Both the position numbers and the translations under genes were made by a program. The notes under the pieces are model-generated. The model ran no database searches. It was not told the origin of the DNA and saw only the letters and a list, made by a program, of their open reading frames with translations. Shown here in pieces: positions 15,974 through 22,981 of a stretch of DNA of 41,793 nt. Source of the stretch: a virus; IMG/VR virus record IMGVR_UViG_3300042483_000260, positions 1 through 41,793 of that record; one strand, given 5' to 3'. Numbering within the stretch: the stretch's first letter is position 1; every line of letters starts with the position of its first letter.

Positions 15974-16216
15974 ATGGATACATTTGAGTTTGCAGTAATT
16001 CAAGATCTTCAAGTCTCTCTCGCTAGAGCGTATGACGATAAGCAGGCACTCCGTCAATTAGTTGACGCATTTACTACAAAATTGGCTAATGCTGAAAACA
16101 TCATTAAAGCCGCAAATAGTTATTGCCAAGCCTTAGAGAATGAAGACGAGAATCCTGATGACGTTTTAGGTGTCTTGCACCAAGCCGTGTACCACTGGAA
16201 TACCACTACTAAATAG
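15974..16216 (+). CDS. Small helical protein, probable coiled coil
   Basis: 80 residues. Heptad-like hydrophobic spacing runs from about residue 8 to 55 (LQVSLARAYDDKQALRQLVDAF), consistent with a short coiled coil, followed by an acidic stretch. ATG 15974 has GAGG 6-9 nt upstream. The function is not recognised. Confidence 0.65.
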   Translation: MDTFEFAVIQDLQVSLARAYDDKQALRQLVDAFTTKLANAENIIKAANSYCQALENEDENPDDVLGVLHQAVYHWNTTTK

Positions 16217-16226
16217 TTGTAGTAGG

Positions 16227-16246
16227 GTTGGATAAATTAGTCCAAC
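16227..16246. promoter_or_regulatory. Inverted repeat GTTGGA/TCCAAC, candidate operator
   Basis: Six-bp arms separated by 8 nt (TAAATTAG), upstream of the 23-residue hydrophobic peptide gene. TAAATT in the loop could serve as a -10, which would place the repeat over the promoter. Confidence 0.35.
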
Positions 16247-16260
16247 ATCAGGAGTACAAC

Positions 16261-16332
16261 ATGAGATTTATAGTGCTATTTGCCCTTGCTTGCTTTTACT
16301 TCCTTACACGATCTAGTATGAACAGATACTAA
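16261..16332 (+). CDS. 23-residue hydrophobic micropeptide
   Basis: ATG 16261 follows a strong CAGGAG at about 7 nt spacing. The product, MRFIVLFALACFYFLTRSSM plus NRY, is one short membrane segment with a basic/polar C-terminus. It might insert into the host membrane as a regulator of excretion, lysis or superinfection. Size alone makes this uncertain, but the binding site and composition are unlike random sequence. Confidence 0.5.
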   Translation: MRFIVLFALACFYFLTRSSMNRY

Positions 16333-16334
16333 TT

Positions 16335-16766
16335 GTGAAAGGTTTTCATTTGCGTAACTATTCGGAAGACATACTTGTTGAGGGAGCAAATAAGGAGTTC
16401 CTAAGAACTCTTGCTCACCTGGTTTTACCCCATGTGTATATTGCAGGACCATATGTACATGAAGACTTTGAGGAAAACTGTAACGATGCTATAGACATAG
16501 CAGAAGAATTGTACACATCGGGAATCTGCCTTCCAGTTATTCCACTCCTCACTTACAAATGGCATGACCGACATCAACACAGTACAGAGTTTTGGAATGA
16601 ATACTGTTTCCAGATCTTGAAGCGTTGTGACGCTGTTCTGGTGCATGATTCTGAAAGTTCGCTCGGAACTGTTGATGAAGTAACTGAAGCAGAGCGCTTG
16701 GGAATCCCAGTCTTTTATATGCTTGACGATCTTAATGCTTGGGTAGAAACAGGAGATAGTGAATGA
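16335..16766 (+). CDS. Nucleoside 2-deoxyribosyltransferase-like protein
   Basis: 143 residues from GTG 16335, 2 nt after the previous stop. The core VYIAGPYVHEDFEEN (about 34-48), the helix with AIDIAEELYTSG, and CDAVLVHDSESSLGTVDEVTEAERLGIPVFYM fit the nucleoside deoxyribosyltransferase/DUF4406 fold. The AGP strand binds the nucleoside, and the SxGT-x-DE region supplies catalytic Glu. Phages use such enzymes in nucleotide salvage or NAD-related chemistry. ATGA coupling to a DUF1599-like gene supports a nucleotide-metabolism pair. The first 30 residues are not typical of the family, so translation could begin further in. Confidence 0.68.
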   Translation: MKGFHLRNYSEDILVEGANKEFLRTLAHLVLPHVYIAGPYVHEDFEENCNDAIDIAEELYTSGICLPVIPLLTYKWHDRHQHSTEFWNEYCFQILKRCDAVLVHDSESSLGTVDEVTEAERLGIPVFYMLDDLNAWVETGDSE

Positions 16767-17062
16767 CTCAATACGGCAATCCAATGTTCTTTCAGATACT
16801 AGATGAACTACGAGAACTACATAGTAAAAAGGGAAAAGATTATGGCACTGCTGAAGACCCTCTTGCAAATGTTCGTGCATCTGCTGATTGGGGTGTTGCT
16901 AGTTGGATTGGGACTCTCATTAGGGCAAATGATAAAGTAATCCGATTGCAGAGTGCTGCTAAAGGTAGCAAACTAGTAAACGAAGGCATAGAAGATTCCC
17001 TAATAGATCTTGCGTCATACGCAATTATCGCTCTTGCGCTATATCGTGAAACCAATTCATGA
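16763..17062 (+). CDS. DUF1599/MazG-like all-helical protein
   Basis: 99 residues, ATGA-coupled on both sides. KGKDYGTAEDPLANVRASADWG, then LIRANDKVIRL and NEGIEDSLIDLASYAI, match the helical DUF1599-type family related to MazG-like nucleotide pyrophosphohydrolases; E, D and N residues in the second half would bind metal. It probably acts on nucleotides together with the preceding deoxyribosyltransferase-like protein. Family assignment is from pattern memory. Confidence 0.6.
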   Translation: MTQYGNPMFFQILDELRELHSKKGKDYGTAEDPLANVRASADWGVASWIGTLIRANDKVIRLQSAAKGSKLVNEGIEDSLIDLASYAIIALALYRETNS

Positions 17063-17469
17063 AGACCACTCCCGAATGGATGAGCGATTCACTGTGCAAA
17101 AACCTTGCAGGAGATATATGGTTTCCACCTTTTGAGGCTACAAACCCTGAGCAATATTACGCTATTGCTAAAACTATCTGTAATGTCTGCCCAGTTTGGA
17201 AAGAATGTCTAGACATAGGTATTAAAGAAACTTACGGAGTGTGGGGTGGGCTTTCACCACAAGATAGAACTCCACTTCAGAAATCTGCTCGTGTATCTAA
17301 TCTTGCACTGCATGGCACAGTAGTCCGATACCGACAAGGTTGTGGATGCACATTGTGCGAAGATGCTCATGCAAATAGAAATAAATATATAAATATTAAT
17401 GTAATACCCAATAGCAGTAACGATCTTGGCGATCTAAAAATTATGGTTCAGAGGTTGCTAGGGGACTAA
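17059..17469 (+). CDS. whiB: WhiB-family Fe-S regulator with extra C-terminal Cys motif
   Basis: 136 residues. C13, C41, C44 and C50 (one Cys, then CNVC, then Cys) are the four ligands of the [4Fe-4S] cluster of Wbl proteins, and GVWGG at 60-64 is their signature beta-turn. Wbl proteins bind the primary sigma factor and redirect transcription; phage versions such as TM4 WhiB can repress host whiB genes. A second Cys set, HGTVVRYRQGCGCTLC (C95, C97, C100), follows and is not part of a minimal Wbl. ATG 17059 is ATGA-coupled to the DUF1599-like gene. Confidence 0.92.
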   Translation: MKTTPEWMSDSLCKNLAGDIWFPPFEATNPEQYYAIAKTICNVCPVWKECLDIGIKETYGVWGGLSPQDRTPLQKSARVSNLALHGTVVRYRQGCGCTLCEDAHANRNKYININVIPNSSNDLGDLKIMVQRLLGD

Positions 17470-17507
17470 TTTAGGGTAAACTGGAAGTGTTCCCAATAGG
17501 AGCAACC

Positions 17508-17532
17508 GCCCCAGCAATGGGGCTTTTTTATT
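17508..17532 (+). terminator. Rho-independent terminator
   Basis: Stem GCCCC/GGGGC around a 6-nt loop, followed by TTTTTT. It ends the nucleotide-metabolism/WhiB operon. A TAAACT (17477-17482) lies only about 25 nt upstream, so a very short RNA could also be made here. Confidence 0.75.
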
Positions 17533-17552
17533 ACCCGAACAAAGGATGATGA

Positions 17553-18080
17553 ATGATCAAACTTACGGCGATACTTAGTGCCCTACTCGCAAATCTTGGA
17601 ATAGCAACCGTACTATCAGTAGCACCATCAGTTTCCTCAAACGAAAAACCCAAAGTAAAAGTAATTACCCCGATTGTGGATCAAAGAGACACAGTTGCCC
17701 CCATTGCGTTCCGTCATGGGGATATTAGTTGGCTTCCAAAACTGGCTTCCGAAGCAGGATGGCCCCCCCACACATGGAAAAAACTGGGTCAGATTATTCT
17801 CCGAGAATCAGGTGGATGTCCTAACCGAAAAGGTGGAGACATCGTGGATAAACATTGTAATGTCACTGGTGTAGCCGAACGGACACACCGTTCAGATAGT
17901 GGGCTTCTCCAAATTAATGGTGTCCACTGGAAACCCGACCACAAATATTATGCAGGCTTGGTTTGCAAGCAAATGAAGATCTGTAAGCAAAAACCATTGC
18001 TGGACGCAAAGACTAATTTGATTGCTGGCAAATTGTTGTGGGATGTGGCAGGATGGGATCCTTGGACTCCACAAAAGTAA
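17553..18080 (+). CDS. Exported lysozyme/transglycosylase-like endolysin
   Basis: 175 residues. Residues 1-28 form a signal peptide or signal anchor: Lys3, a hydrophobic stretch to about 22, then Ala/Ser-rich residues. The catalytic domain has IILRESGGC with Glu85 as the likely general acid, then HRSDSGLLQINGVHW and NLIAGKLLWDVAGWDPWTP. This order is that of goose-type or SLT lysozyme-like domains. It should cleave the glycan strands of peptidoglycan. No holin was recognised next to it, and the signal suggests export by the host Sec system. ATG 17553 has AAAGGATG upstream; the gene sits just after a terminator. Confidence 0.8.
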   Translation: MIKLTAILSALLANLGIATVLSVAPSVSSNEKPKVKVITPIVDQRDTVAPIAFRHGDISWLPKLASEAGWPPHTWKKLGQIILRESGGCPNRKGGDIVDKHCNVTGVAERTHRSDSGLLQINGVHWKPDHKYYAGLVCKQMKICKQKPLLDAKTNLIAGKLLWDVAGWDPWTPQK

Positions 18081-18090
18081 GGACTAGATA

Positions 18091-18243
18091 ATGTCTTCTA
18101 AAACCGATTACTCCTGCCCACATTGCTCAGAGCAACTAACAGTCTTTCTGAGGCTGTCTGATAGCCCTACGCATCACTGTGCCACAAAGAATAAAACGCT
18201 CCCGTTATACACGCACTCGGAAATAAAGAATCTTCAAGAATAG
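18091..18243 (+). CDS. 50-residue zinc-ribbon-like protein
   Basis: ATG 18091 has AAGGA 7-8 nt upstream and lies 10 nt after the lysozyme stop. CPHC (residues 9-12) and a HHC (28-30) could make one zinc site. No family is recognised. Confidence 0.5.
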   Translation: MSSKTDYSCPHCSEQLTVFLRLSDSPTHHCATKNKTLPLYTHSEIKNLQE

Positions 18244-18245
18244 GG

Positions 18246-18274
18246 TTGTCAAAAGCGTTCTGACCCACTAATGT
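18246..18274 (+). promoter_or_regulatory. Promoter: TTGTCA - 17 nt - TAATGT
   Basis: A good -35 and a TANNNT -10 at ideal spacing. The expected transcript starts near 18281 and runs into AAAGGAG before ATG 18299. It would drive the four-gene operon that ends with the HTH gene at 19690. Confidence 0.65.
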
Positions 18275-18298
18275 GTGCTTCTACCAAAGGAGCAACAT

Positions 18299-18631
18299 AT
18301 GTCGTATGAGAACATCAGACCTCTCGCAGATACTTGGGTAAACCAAGTTGTTAGCGAAGGAACACTCCGTAATGAGGATTTGGCAAAAGCCTTTCTTTCA
18401 GTAATTGGAGAGCATGATCACAAGATTAAAGATGCAATTTTAGAAGAATGGGAAGATGTGTTGTTCAACATCATCAATCCAAAATCGGATCGGGATTACG
18501 AGCAGGAATCATTTCTTCTTGAGCACTTGGTTAATGTGCTTGATGCAATCGCTCCCGAAGGGTGCAGTTTTGGAACATCAGATTCAGATGGAGCGTTATT
18601 CGGATTTTGGCAAGTAGAGGAAGCACAATGA
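18299..18631 (+). CDS. Small acidic protein, unknown
   Basis: 110 residues from ATG 18299, chosen because AAAGGAG (18286-18292) lies 6 nt upstream; the open frame reaches back to 18275. It is acidic and predicted mostly helical. No family is recognised. It is first in an operon that also contains a WhiB and an HTH protein, with ATGA coupling downstream. Confidence 0.7.
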   Translation: MSYENIRPLADTWVNQVVSEGTLRNEDLAKAFLSVIGEHDHKIKDAILEEWEDVLFNIINPKSDRDYEQESFLLEHLVNVLDAIAPEGCSFGTSDSDGALFGFWQVEEAQ

Positions 18632-18966
18632 TTGACTACTACAAAAGTATTCCTAAAGAACACCAAGACTTTGTAGAAGTTCCTGCTGATCAAAGTGCAG
18701 TAGGAAAATACACATTTAGGATTATCTCCGAGATGGAACACAGTCGTGGCGTAAGTTGGGTCGGTAAAATTGCTCAAGCAAAAACAAAAGTAGTCGTTTG
18801 CAAAGTAGAGAACACAGGCACTGGTGGTTGTAACAATTACTCACCAAGTGATGATGCGCTGTACGCCCAATTTGTGAAAGACGCACAAAAGACCTACCCC
18901 GATTCCTTTGAGGCAGAGGACTCTTTTGTCCAGTTACTGGATGTATTGAGTATGGTGACTGCATGA
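18628..18966 (+). CDS. Unknown protein between acidic protein and WhiB
   Basis: 112 residues from ATG 18628, ATGA-coupled to the previous stop and with AGAGGAAG upstream; the longer open frame from 18562 is rejected. It contains two Cys in its middle (VVVCKVENTGTGGC) and an acidic end. ATGA coupling continues into WhiB. Function unknown. Confidence 0.7.
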   Translation: MIDYYKSIPKEHQDFVEVPADQSAVGKYTFRIISEMEHSRGVSWVGKIAQAKTKVVVCKVENTGTGGCNNYSPSDDALYAQFVKDAQKTYPDSFEAEDSFVQLLDVLSMVTA

Positions 18967-19244
18967 GTGAAACTCTCGTAGAAGGTACAAACAATTTCAA
19001 GGAAGTCCTGCGTGAAGATCCCAAATGGATGAAGCGTGGTGCTTGCTACGGAACTAGCGTCAATAACTTTTTTATTGAGCGTGGTGACAGTGGTGAGTAC
19101 CGTGAAGTGATTGCAAACTTCTGTAATGTCTGCGTTGTAAAGACCAGTTGCTTGAATTATGCCATTGACAATTATGTGTCGGGCATTTGGGGTGGCACTA
19201 CAGATCGTGGAAGACAGAAGATTCGGAGAGAACAACGCAAATGA
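18963..19244 (+). CDS. whiB: WhiB-family Fe-S regulator (second copy)
   Basis: 93 residues. C28, C54, C57 and C63 give the Wbl four-Cys cluster and GIWGG (74-78) the turn motif, followed by a basic tail (TDRGRQKIRREQRK) that would contact DNA as in other Wbl proteins. It is shorter than the first WhiB and lacks the extra C-terminal Cys motif. It is ATGA-coupled upstream and downstream, the latter to an HTH protein, so the two regulators are produced together. Confidence 0.92.
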   Translation: MSETLVEGTNNFKEVLREDPKWMKRGACYGTSVNNFFIERGDSGEYREVIANFCNVCVVKTSCLNYAIDNYVSGIWGGTTDRGRQKIRREQRK

Positions 19245-19690
19245 CTATTGTTCACACGATGGGTTGGGAAGACCCAGTAACTAAAAATAAGTACGACATC
19301 ACTATTGGATTAAAGAGAATGGTAGATCATCTTGTATTTAGCACCGTCTTGATTGAGTCATTGGATGGCACACCAATCACTGTGGAAACTTATCGCAGAG
19401 TTCCTATTGTGCAGTTTGTGCAAGTGGCACGAGAACGAGTGCTTACTAAGCCAACACTTACCACTGAGCACTCAGGAGCACATCGTGGTTCTGCACTGTC
19501 AGAAGATGTGTTACGAGAAGTTGCCCGAATCTACAAAGAGTCCTGCAACTACGGAATCCCACCGATACCAAGTATTGCTAAAGCGTTCAACATCTCTAAG
19601 AGCACATCAGCCAAGAGAGTGATGAGTGCAAGAGAGCATGGATTCTTGAATAAAGCCGTTCGTGGTAAGGCTGGCGAGAAATTAAAATAA
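19241..19690 (+). CDS. HTH DNA-binding protein, putative transcription regulator
   Basis: 149 residues from ATG 19241 (ATGA overlap with WhiB; the longer frame from 19187 lies inside WhiB). The N-terminal 70 residues form a small beta-rich domain. Residues about 90-135 contain a helix-turn-helix, IPSIAKAFNISKSTSAKRVMSA, with the Ala and Ile/Ser positions typical of the turn, and end in a basic tail. Pairing with WhiB suggests joint control of host or phage promoters. Confidence 0.7.
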   Translation: MTIVHTMGWEDPVTKNKYDITIGLKRMVDHLVFSTVLIESLDGTPITVETYRRVPIVQFVQVARERVLTKPTLTTEHSGAHRGSALSEDVLREVARIYKESCNYGIPPIPSIAKAFNISKSTSAKRVMSAREHGFLNKAVRGKAGEKLK

Positions 19691-19755
19691 AAAGGTTGTA
19701 ATGGTCATCAGTTGCCAGTACCATTCCAACCACTAACCAAACAAAGGAGCAAGTC

Positions 19756-20217
19756 ATGGGATTAGATCAGTACCTGAGAGCAAAGAAATACACATCGGAA
19801 AGTGGTCTTTACAACACCGAAGAAGAGTTCAGCCAACTTAAAGATGCACTTGGTGATGCTTCCAAGTTTCTTTGGAAGAACCATCCAAGCATTTCAGTTG
19901 AGATGTCAGTTGGGCAATGGCGCAAGTCAAACCACATTCACCAATACTTTGTAGACAACTGTCAGGGTGGCGAAGATGACTGCCGTGAGAGTTTTGTGGA
20001 CAGAGACAAACTTGGAGAACTGCTTTATTTGTGCAAGCAAGTTATTGCTGATCACTCAAAAGCAGATGAGTTGCTTCCCTGCCAAGCAGGTTTCTTCTTT
20101 GGCTCAACAGATTATGACGAGTGGTACTTCCAAGACCTTGCCGACACTGTTGATATTTTGGAGACTTGTCTTGCAATGGAAGATTGCTGGGATTTCTACT
20201 ACCAGTCATCTTGGTAG
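19756..20217 (+). CDS. Conserved phage protein of unknown function
   Basis: 153 residues. MGLDQYLRAKKY at the start, QWRKSNHIHQYFVDNCQGG in the middle, LLPCQAGFFFGSTDYDEWY and the end YYQSSW are segments I recognise from a widespread phage protein family with no assigned function. It is full length, starting at MGLDQY as in relatives. ATG 19756 follows the leader ACCAAACAAAGGAGCAAG. It opens the block of small acidic genes. Confidence 0.78.
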   Translation: MGLDQYLRAKKYTSESGLYNTEEEFSQLKDALGDASKFLWKNHPSISVEMSVGQWRKSNHIHQYFVDNCQGGEDDCRESFVDRDKLGELLYLCKQVIADHSKADELLPCQAGFFFGSTDYDEWYFQDLADTVDILETCLAMEDCWDFYYQSSW

Positions 20218-20226
20218 GAACTAATC

Positions 20227-20388
20227 ATGACCGACAACACAGACTTGAGCCAACGCTCCTACAGTTGGGGCGAAATGGCAGACTTAACACATGAAACACA
20301 AGTAGCAATATTCAACTGGTGTTCATGCGAAGACAATGAAGGTAATGAGAATCCATACTCAGATTGTCCAGTAAAGGAGAAAGCATGA
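20227..20388 (+). CDS. 53-residue acidic protein with three Cys
   Basis: ATG 20227 lies 9 nt after the previous stop, with a weak AGGA upstream; the TGA overlaps the next ATG (ATGA at 20385). It has CSC and a later Cys (DCP) in an acidic, Asn/Glu-rich setting. Unknown function; coupling and codon structure support it. Confidence 0.6.
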   Translation: MTDNTDLSQRSYSWGEMADLTHETQVAIFNWCSCEDNEGNENPYSDCPVKEKA

Positions 20389-20624
20389 AAGTGTCACAAG
20401 CGATTGAAATGTTGCAAACATACAAACCTAACGAAGAGATTTGCATCTCATGGTGGTGCAAAGACTTGTTCACTGATGGTGATGACAATCCAATTTCAGA
20501 TGAAGCATGGGAAAACGCTGTCGGAGAGTTTGACAATGAAGAGGGATACCAACACATCAACAGCAATGTATGGGAATTGCTCCATGATTCCATTCTCGGC
20601 ATTGAGTCAGGAACATCAGCATGA
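20385..20624 (+). CDS. Small acidic protein, unknown
   Basis: 79 residues from ATG 20385, coupled as ATGA and preceded by AAAGGAG; the longer frame from 20364 is rejected. It is very acidic in its second half (FDNEEGYQHINSN). Its stop is ATGA-coupled to the next gene. Confidence 0.7.
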   Translation: MKVSQAIEMLQTYKPNEEICISWWCKDLFTDGDDNPISDEAWENAVGEFDNEEGYQHINSNVWELLHDSILGIESGTSA

Positions 20625-20824
20625 TCACATATTATTGTAATGTCACCGTTCCAGCAACATTCAGAATCCTTATTGAGAGCGTCATTGAACTTAGTGAGGA
20701 CGCAGTAAACCAACTTGCAATGACCGAGTTTGTAGAACGGCAAGGATGGGAAGGAAGTGTTTGGGATTACGATGCTTCTAAGTTGCGCTCAGTGCTCGTG
20801 GATGAATATGAGGTTGCACAATGA
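20621..20824 (+). CDS. Small acidic protein, unknown
   Basis: 67 residues, ATGA-coupled on both sides. It has a short beta-like N-terminus (ITYYCNVTVPATFRI) and an acidic helix. A near copy of the recurrent 10-mer (TGTAATGTCA, 20636-20645) lies 15 nt inside the frame. Confidence 0.65.
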   Translation: MITYYCNVTVPATFRILIESVIELSEDAVNQLAMTEFVERQGWEGSVWDYDASKLRSVLVDEYEVAQ

Positions 20825-21177
20825 TTGATCCAGTTGATGAGTGGTCAGAGAAATACAAGCCAGTAACAAACCACATCACCAAAGATTCAAGTTGGAATGG
20901 AACTCTGTTTGAGACTTATTCTCCCGACATTGATTATGTTGTCGCAGTTGCTAACTCTGATCCAGATAAAGTCTGGACATGGGTAGATGGTGATGATGGA
21001 ACATACATTGTCAATGGATATCAAATGGTAAATCGGATCGGATATTTCATCACAGAGTTGCCATTTGAGAATGACCCTGAGTATGATCCGTTTGTAGAAA
21101 TTGAAGTGGACAAGTACGAAGATTTAACTGACTGGCAAGAAGAAAACTATGTGGACTCGGTTTACCGTTCTATCTAA
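20821..21177 (+). CDS. Strongly acidic protein, possible DNA mimic
   Basis: 118 residues with a high proportion of Asp and Glu spread along the chain (DPDKVWTWVDGDDG, FENDPEYDPFVEIEVDKYED) and few basic residues. Such composition is typical of DNA-mimic anti-restriction or anti-defence proteins (for example Ocr or ArdA), but no specific family match is seen. ATGA-coupled to the previous gene. Confidence 0.7.
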   Translation: MIDPVDEWSEKYKPVTNHITKDSSWNGTLFETYSPDIDYVVAVANSDPDKVWTWVDGDDGTYIVNGYQMVNRIGYFITELPFENDPEYDPFVEIEVDKYEDLTDWQEENYVDSVYRSI

Positions 21178-21190
21178 AGGAGACAGCAAA

Positions 21191-21487
21191 ATGAACAAGA
21201 ATAAACTCAATGAGGCAATCGGGGCAGATATGTCTGCGTTGTGGTTGTTTGCTCAAGGTTACTTAGGGGCATTAACTAATAACAATGAACGCTTTTATTC
21301 GGATCACGATGAGTGGTACTACCCTGACAAAACATTAAAGCGATACGCACTCAACTTCTACATTTATGGCACGAAGCATTTGACTGCCGTTGCCTACCCA
21401 GTTGATCCTGACAACAACGACATTCTCACTGACATGGGATTTGAGTTGGGCAAAGTCAGAGTAAAACTTTACAAGGACGAGGATTAA
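21191..21487 (+). CDS. Small protein, unknown
   Basis: 98 residues from ATG 21191, chosen over 21149 because AAAGGAG (21177-21183) sits 7 nt upstream. Mixed alpha/beta composition, aromatic-rich around residues 30-60. No family is recognised. Confidence 0.68.
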   Translation: MNKNKLNEAIGADMSALWLFAQGYLGALTNNNERFYSDHDEWYYPDKTLKRYALNFYIYGTKHLTAVAYPVDPDNNDILTDMGFELGKVRVKLYKDED

Positions 21488-21493
21488 CCGACG

Positions 21494-21928
21494 ATGAAAT
21501 CAACTGGAGACATTAACTTCACAAATAACTCTGTAATGTCCTTGCCAATGGTCATTTGGAATGTTGCTCCTAACCTTGATCAAACTGGGGCAGAGTGGTA
21601 TGTCGGCTTAGAGAACAAAACTGTTGCATATGCCTACACAATGTTTCATAGTTGTGTAGTCCGAGTGGCAGGAAAACTTAGGATTGAGATTATTGGTAAG
21701 TATCCTGCTCGCAATGAATTGGTTAATGAAACTGAATTGTGGCAGTGGGGTATTACTACTGACGCTCAGTTAGATGAGTTGGTATTAGAAAAGAAGAAGT
21801 TCAAGTATCTTGAAAATCCATTCTTTGAGGTAGTTGATCCAATGAATGAAAACTTTGTAATGGGTGCGTCACATAATATATTTACTGCCGTACAGACTGC
21901 AATCACACTTTTAGGCGAGGCGAGATAA
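21494..21928 (+). CDS. Unknown protein
   Basis: 144 residues from ATG 21494, 6 nt after the previous stop, with ACGAGG upstream at slightly long spacing. An exact copy of TGTAATGTCC (21532-21541) lies near the start; ATG 21536 within it would be an alternative start. It is mixed alpha/beta with no known motif, and coupled to the next gene by TAATG. Confidence 0.65.
   Translation: MKSTGDINFTNNSVMSLPMVIWNVAPNLDQTGAEWYVGLENKTVAYAYTMFHSCVVRVAGKLRIEIIGKYPARNELVNETELWQWGITTDAQLDELVLEKKKFKYLENPFFEVVDPMNENFVMGASHNIFTAVQTAITLLGEAR
21532..21541 (+). repeat. TGTAATGTCC element (in gene)
   Basis: Exact copy 38 nt into the gene at 21494; followed by TTGCCAATGG, similar to the promoter-linked copies. Confidence 0.5.
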
Positions 21929-22146
21929 TGACTACAAATGAAATGACTTACGAAGAGTTTATTGCGAAGGTAGCAAGCAACTATGAGAAGTTGGGGGAAG
22001 AGTGGAGATACGGTCAAACATTCTTCAACACACTTTCTTCTCTCCGACCTGATCTTGCAGAAACTATTCGTGGCTCGTTGCACGATCCGTATCACAAAGA
22101 AATCATCAGTGAAGAAACACATAGATTTTTAAGTGCTCGCTGGTAA
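21928..22146 (+). CDS. Small helical protein, unknown
   Basis: 72 residues, TAATG-coupled to the previous gene. Mostly helical (YEEFIAKVASNYEKLGEEW). It is the last gene before the hairpins and terminator at 22161-22257. Confidence 0.68.
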   Translation: MTTNEMTYEEFIAKVASNYEKLGEEWRYGQTFFNTLSSLRPDLAETIRGSLHDPYHKEIISEETHRFLSARW

Positions 22147-22160
22147 TTCTTAAAGTTTGA

Positions 22161-22183
22161 TCCACATCACTAGATGGTGTGGA
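22161..22183 (+). promoter_or_regulatory. Hairpin upstream of the terminator, possible attenuator
   Basis: TCCACATC (22161-22168) can pair with GGTGTGGA (22176-22183), including one G-T pair. The right arm can pair instead with CCACACC at 22222-22228, which is the left arm of the terminator, so the two structures would exclude each other. Confidence 0.4.
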
Positions 22184-22218
22184 TGCAAAGCACAAACCTA
22201 CTTTGGTTGGTAGGCATA

Positions 22219-22257
22219 GCCCCACACCTATTTATCCTTTCAGGGTGTGGGGCTTTT
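22219..22257 (+). terminator. Strong Rho-independent terminator
   Basis: A 10-bp stem, GCCCCACACC/GGTGTGGGGC, with a 15-nt loop and then TTTT. It ends the small-gene operon that finishes at 22146. Confidence 0.85.
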
Positions 22258-22285
22258 GTGTTCCTAAATAAAGTTTGGAAAAAGG

Positions 22286-22314
22286 TTGCAATGTCCGTTC
22301 CAATGTGATTAACT
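22286..22314 (+). promoter_or_regulatory. Promoter TTGCAA - 17 nt - TTAACT, leaderless type
   Basis: The -35 overlaps a variant of the recurrent 10-mer (TGCAATGTCC, 22287-22296). The -10 ends 6 nt before ATG 22321, and no Shine-Dalgarno sequence is present. Confidence 0.5.
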
Positions 22315-22320
22315 GAGATT

Positions 22321-22437
22321 ATGACAAACAAACCACCACAACAACCTGAAGGACATGAATCAAAATGCCCATGCACTGATTGCAACGCATGGGCTTACGC
22401 ATTACTTGATTGGGAAGAAGCCAATGAAATCTCTTGA
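22321..22437 (+). CDS. 38-residue Cys-rich peptide
   Basis: ATG 22321 is placed 6 nt after a -10, without a ribosome-binding site. The peptide has CPC-x2-C (residues 16-21) in a polar context and an acidic end (DWEEANEIS). It overlaps the next start by 14 nt. It may bind a metal or work as a coupling leader for the next gene. Confidence 0.5.
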   Translation: MTNKPPQQPEGHESKCPCTDCNAWAYALLDWEEANEIS

Positions 22438-22981
22438 GGAAAACTTTCCTAATACTCCATTGATCGCTCTTGTGCAATCAGATAGACATGATCGGTACTT
22501 TGGAGCATTTGCAAATGGTGCTGAGGCACAAGCGTGGTTTGACGAGCAACCAAATAATGTTGCTGTTCAATTCATTCCATTGCGCTCACCACACATTGTT
22601 CGCACATACGATGACTTTTACAATCCTGCAAAGGACTATGATGAAGCAGAGTTCAATCACCAACAACCAACAGCAAAGGAAAAACCTGTAATGTCTGAAC
22701 ACAAAACAGCACTTGGAGCGCACTGCATCATTCAGTGGTACGACTCAGGAATTATGGAAGAGCAATATATTTCATTTGGAGAATACGACTCCGAAATCAG
22801 TGAAGACTTTGATTCACTCGGACAGCGAGATGACAAGATCTTCTTCTACTGCGAAGGTGGCGAAGATCAATTGAAAGGTTTGATGGATCTGTATATGTCC
22901 ACAAGCCATGAAGACTTTGTTGTCAAATCATATGGGTTGGAATACACATATGAAACGATTATCAAATGGGGTACAAAATGA
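22424..22981 (+). CDS. Unknown acidic protein, perhaps two fused modules
   Basis: 185 residues from ATG 22424, preceded by GGGAAGAAG; the longer frame from 22355 lies in the 38-residue gene. The first 85 residues (VQSDRHDRYFGAFANGAEAQAW) look like a small alpha/beta unit. After a Gln/Pro linker comes MSEHKTALGAHCIIQWYDSG, which has its own AAAGGA and ATG (22691), so an internal start may give a shorter second product. Strongly acidic. Function unknown. Confidence 0.6.
   Translation: MKSLEENFPNTPLIALVQSDRHDRYFGAFANGAEAQAWFDEQPNNVAVQFIPLRSPHIVRTYDDFYNPAKDYDEAEFNHQQPTAKEKPVMSEHKTALGAHCIIQWYDSGIMEEQYISFGEYDSEISEDFDSLGQRDDKIFFYCEGGEDQLKGLMDLYMSTSHEDFVVKSYGLEYTYETIIKWGTK

Noticed and set aside
17179-19131. 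Copies of TGTAATGTCT at 17179 and 19122 as members of the recurrent 10-mer
   Set aside because: Both encode the CNVC of the WhiB Fe-S site, so their similarity to the 10-mer is explained by protein conservation.
22175-22228. tRNA-like gene (GGTGTGG...CCACACC acceptor-like pairing)
   Set aside because: Only about 53 nt between arms and no D, anticodon or T arms; better explained as alternative hairpins of a terminator.
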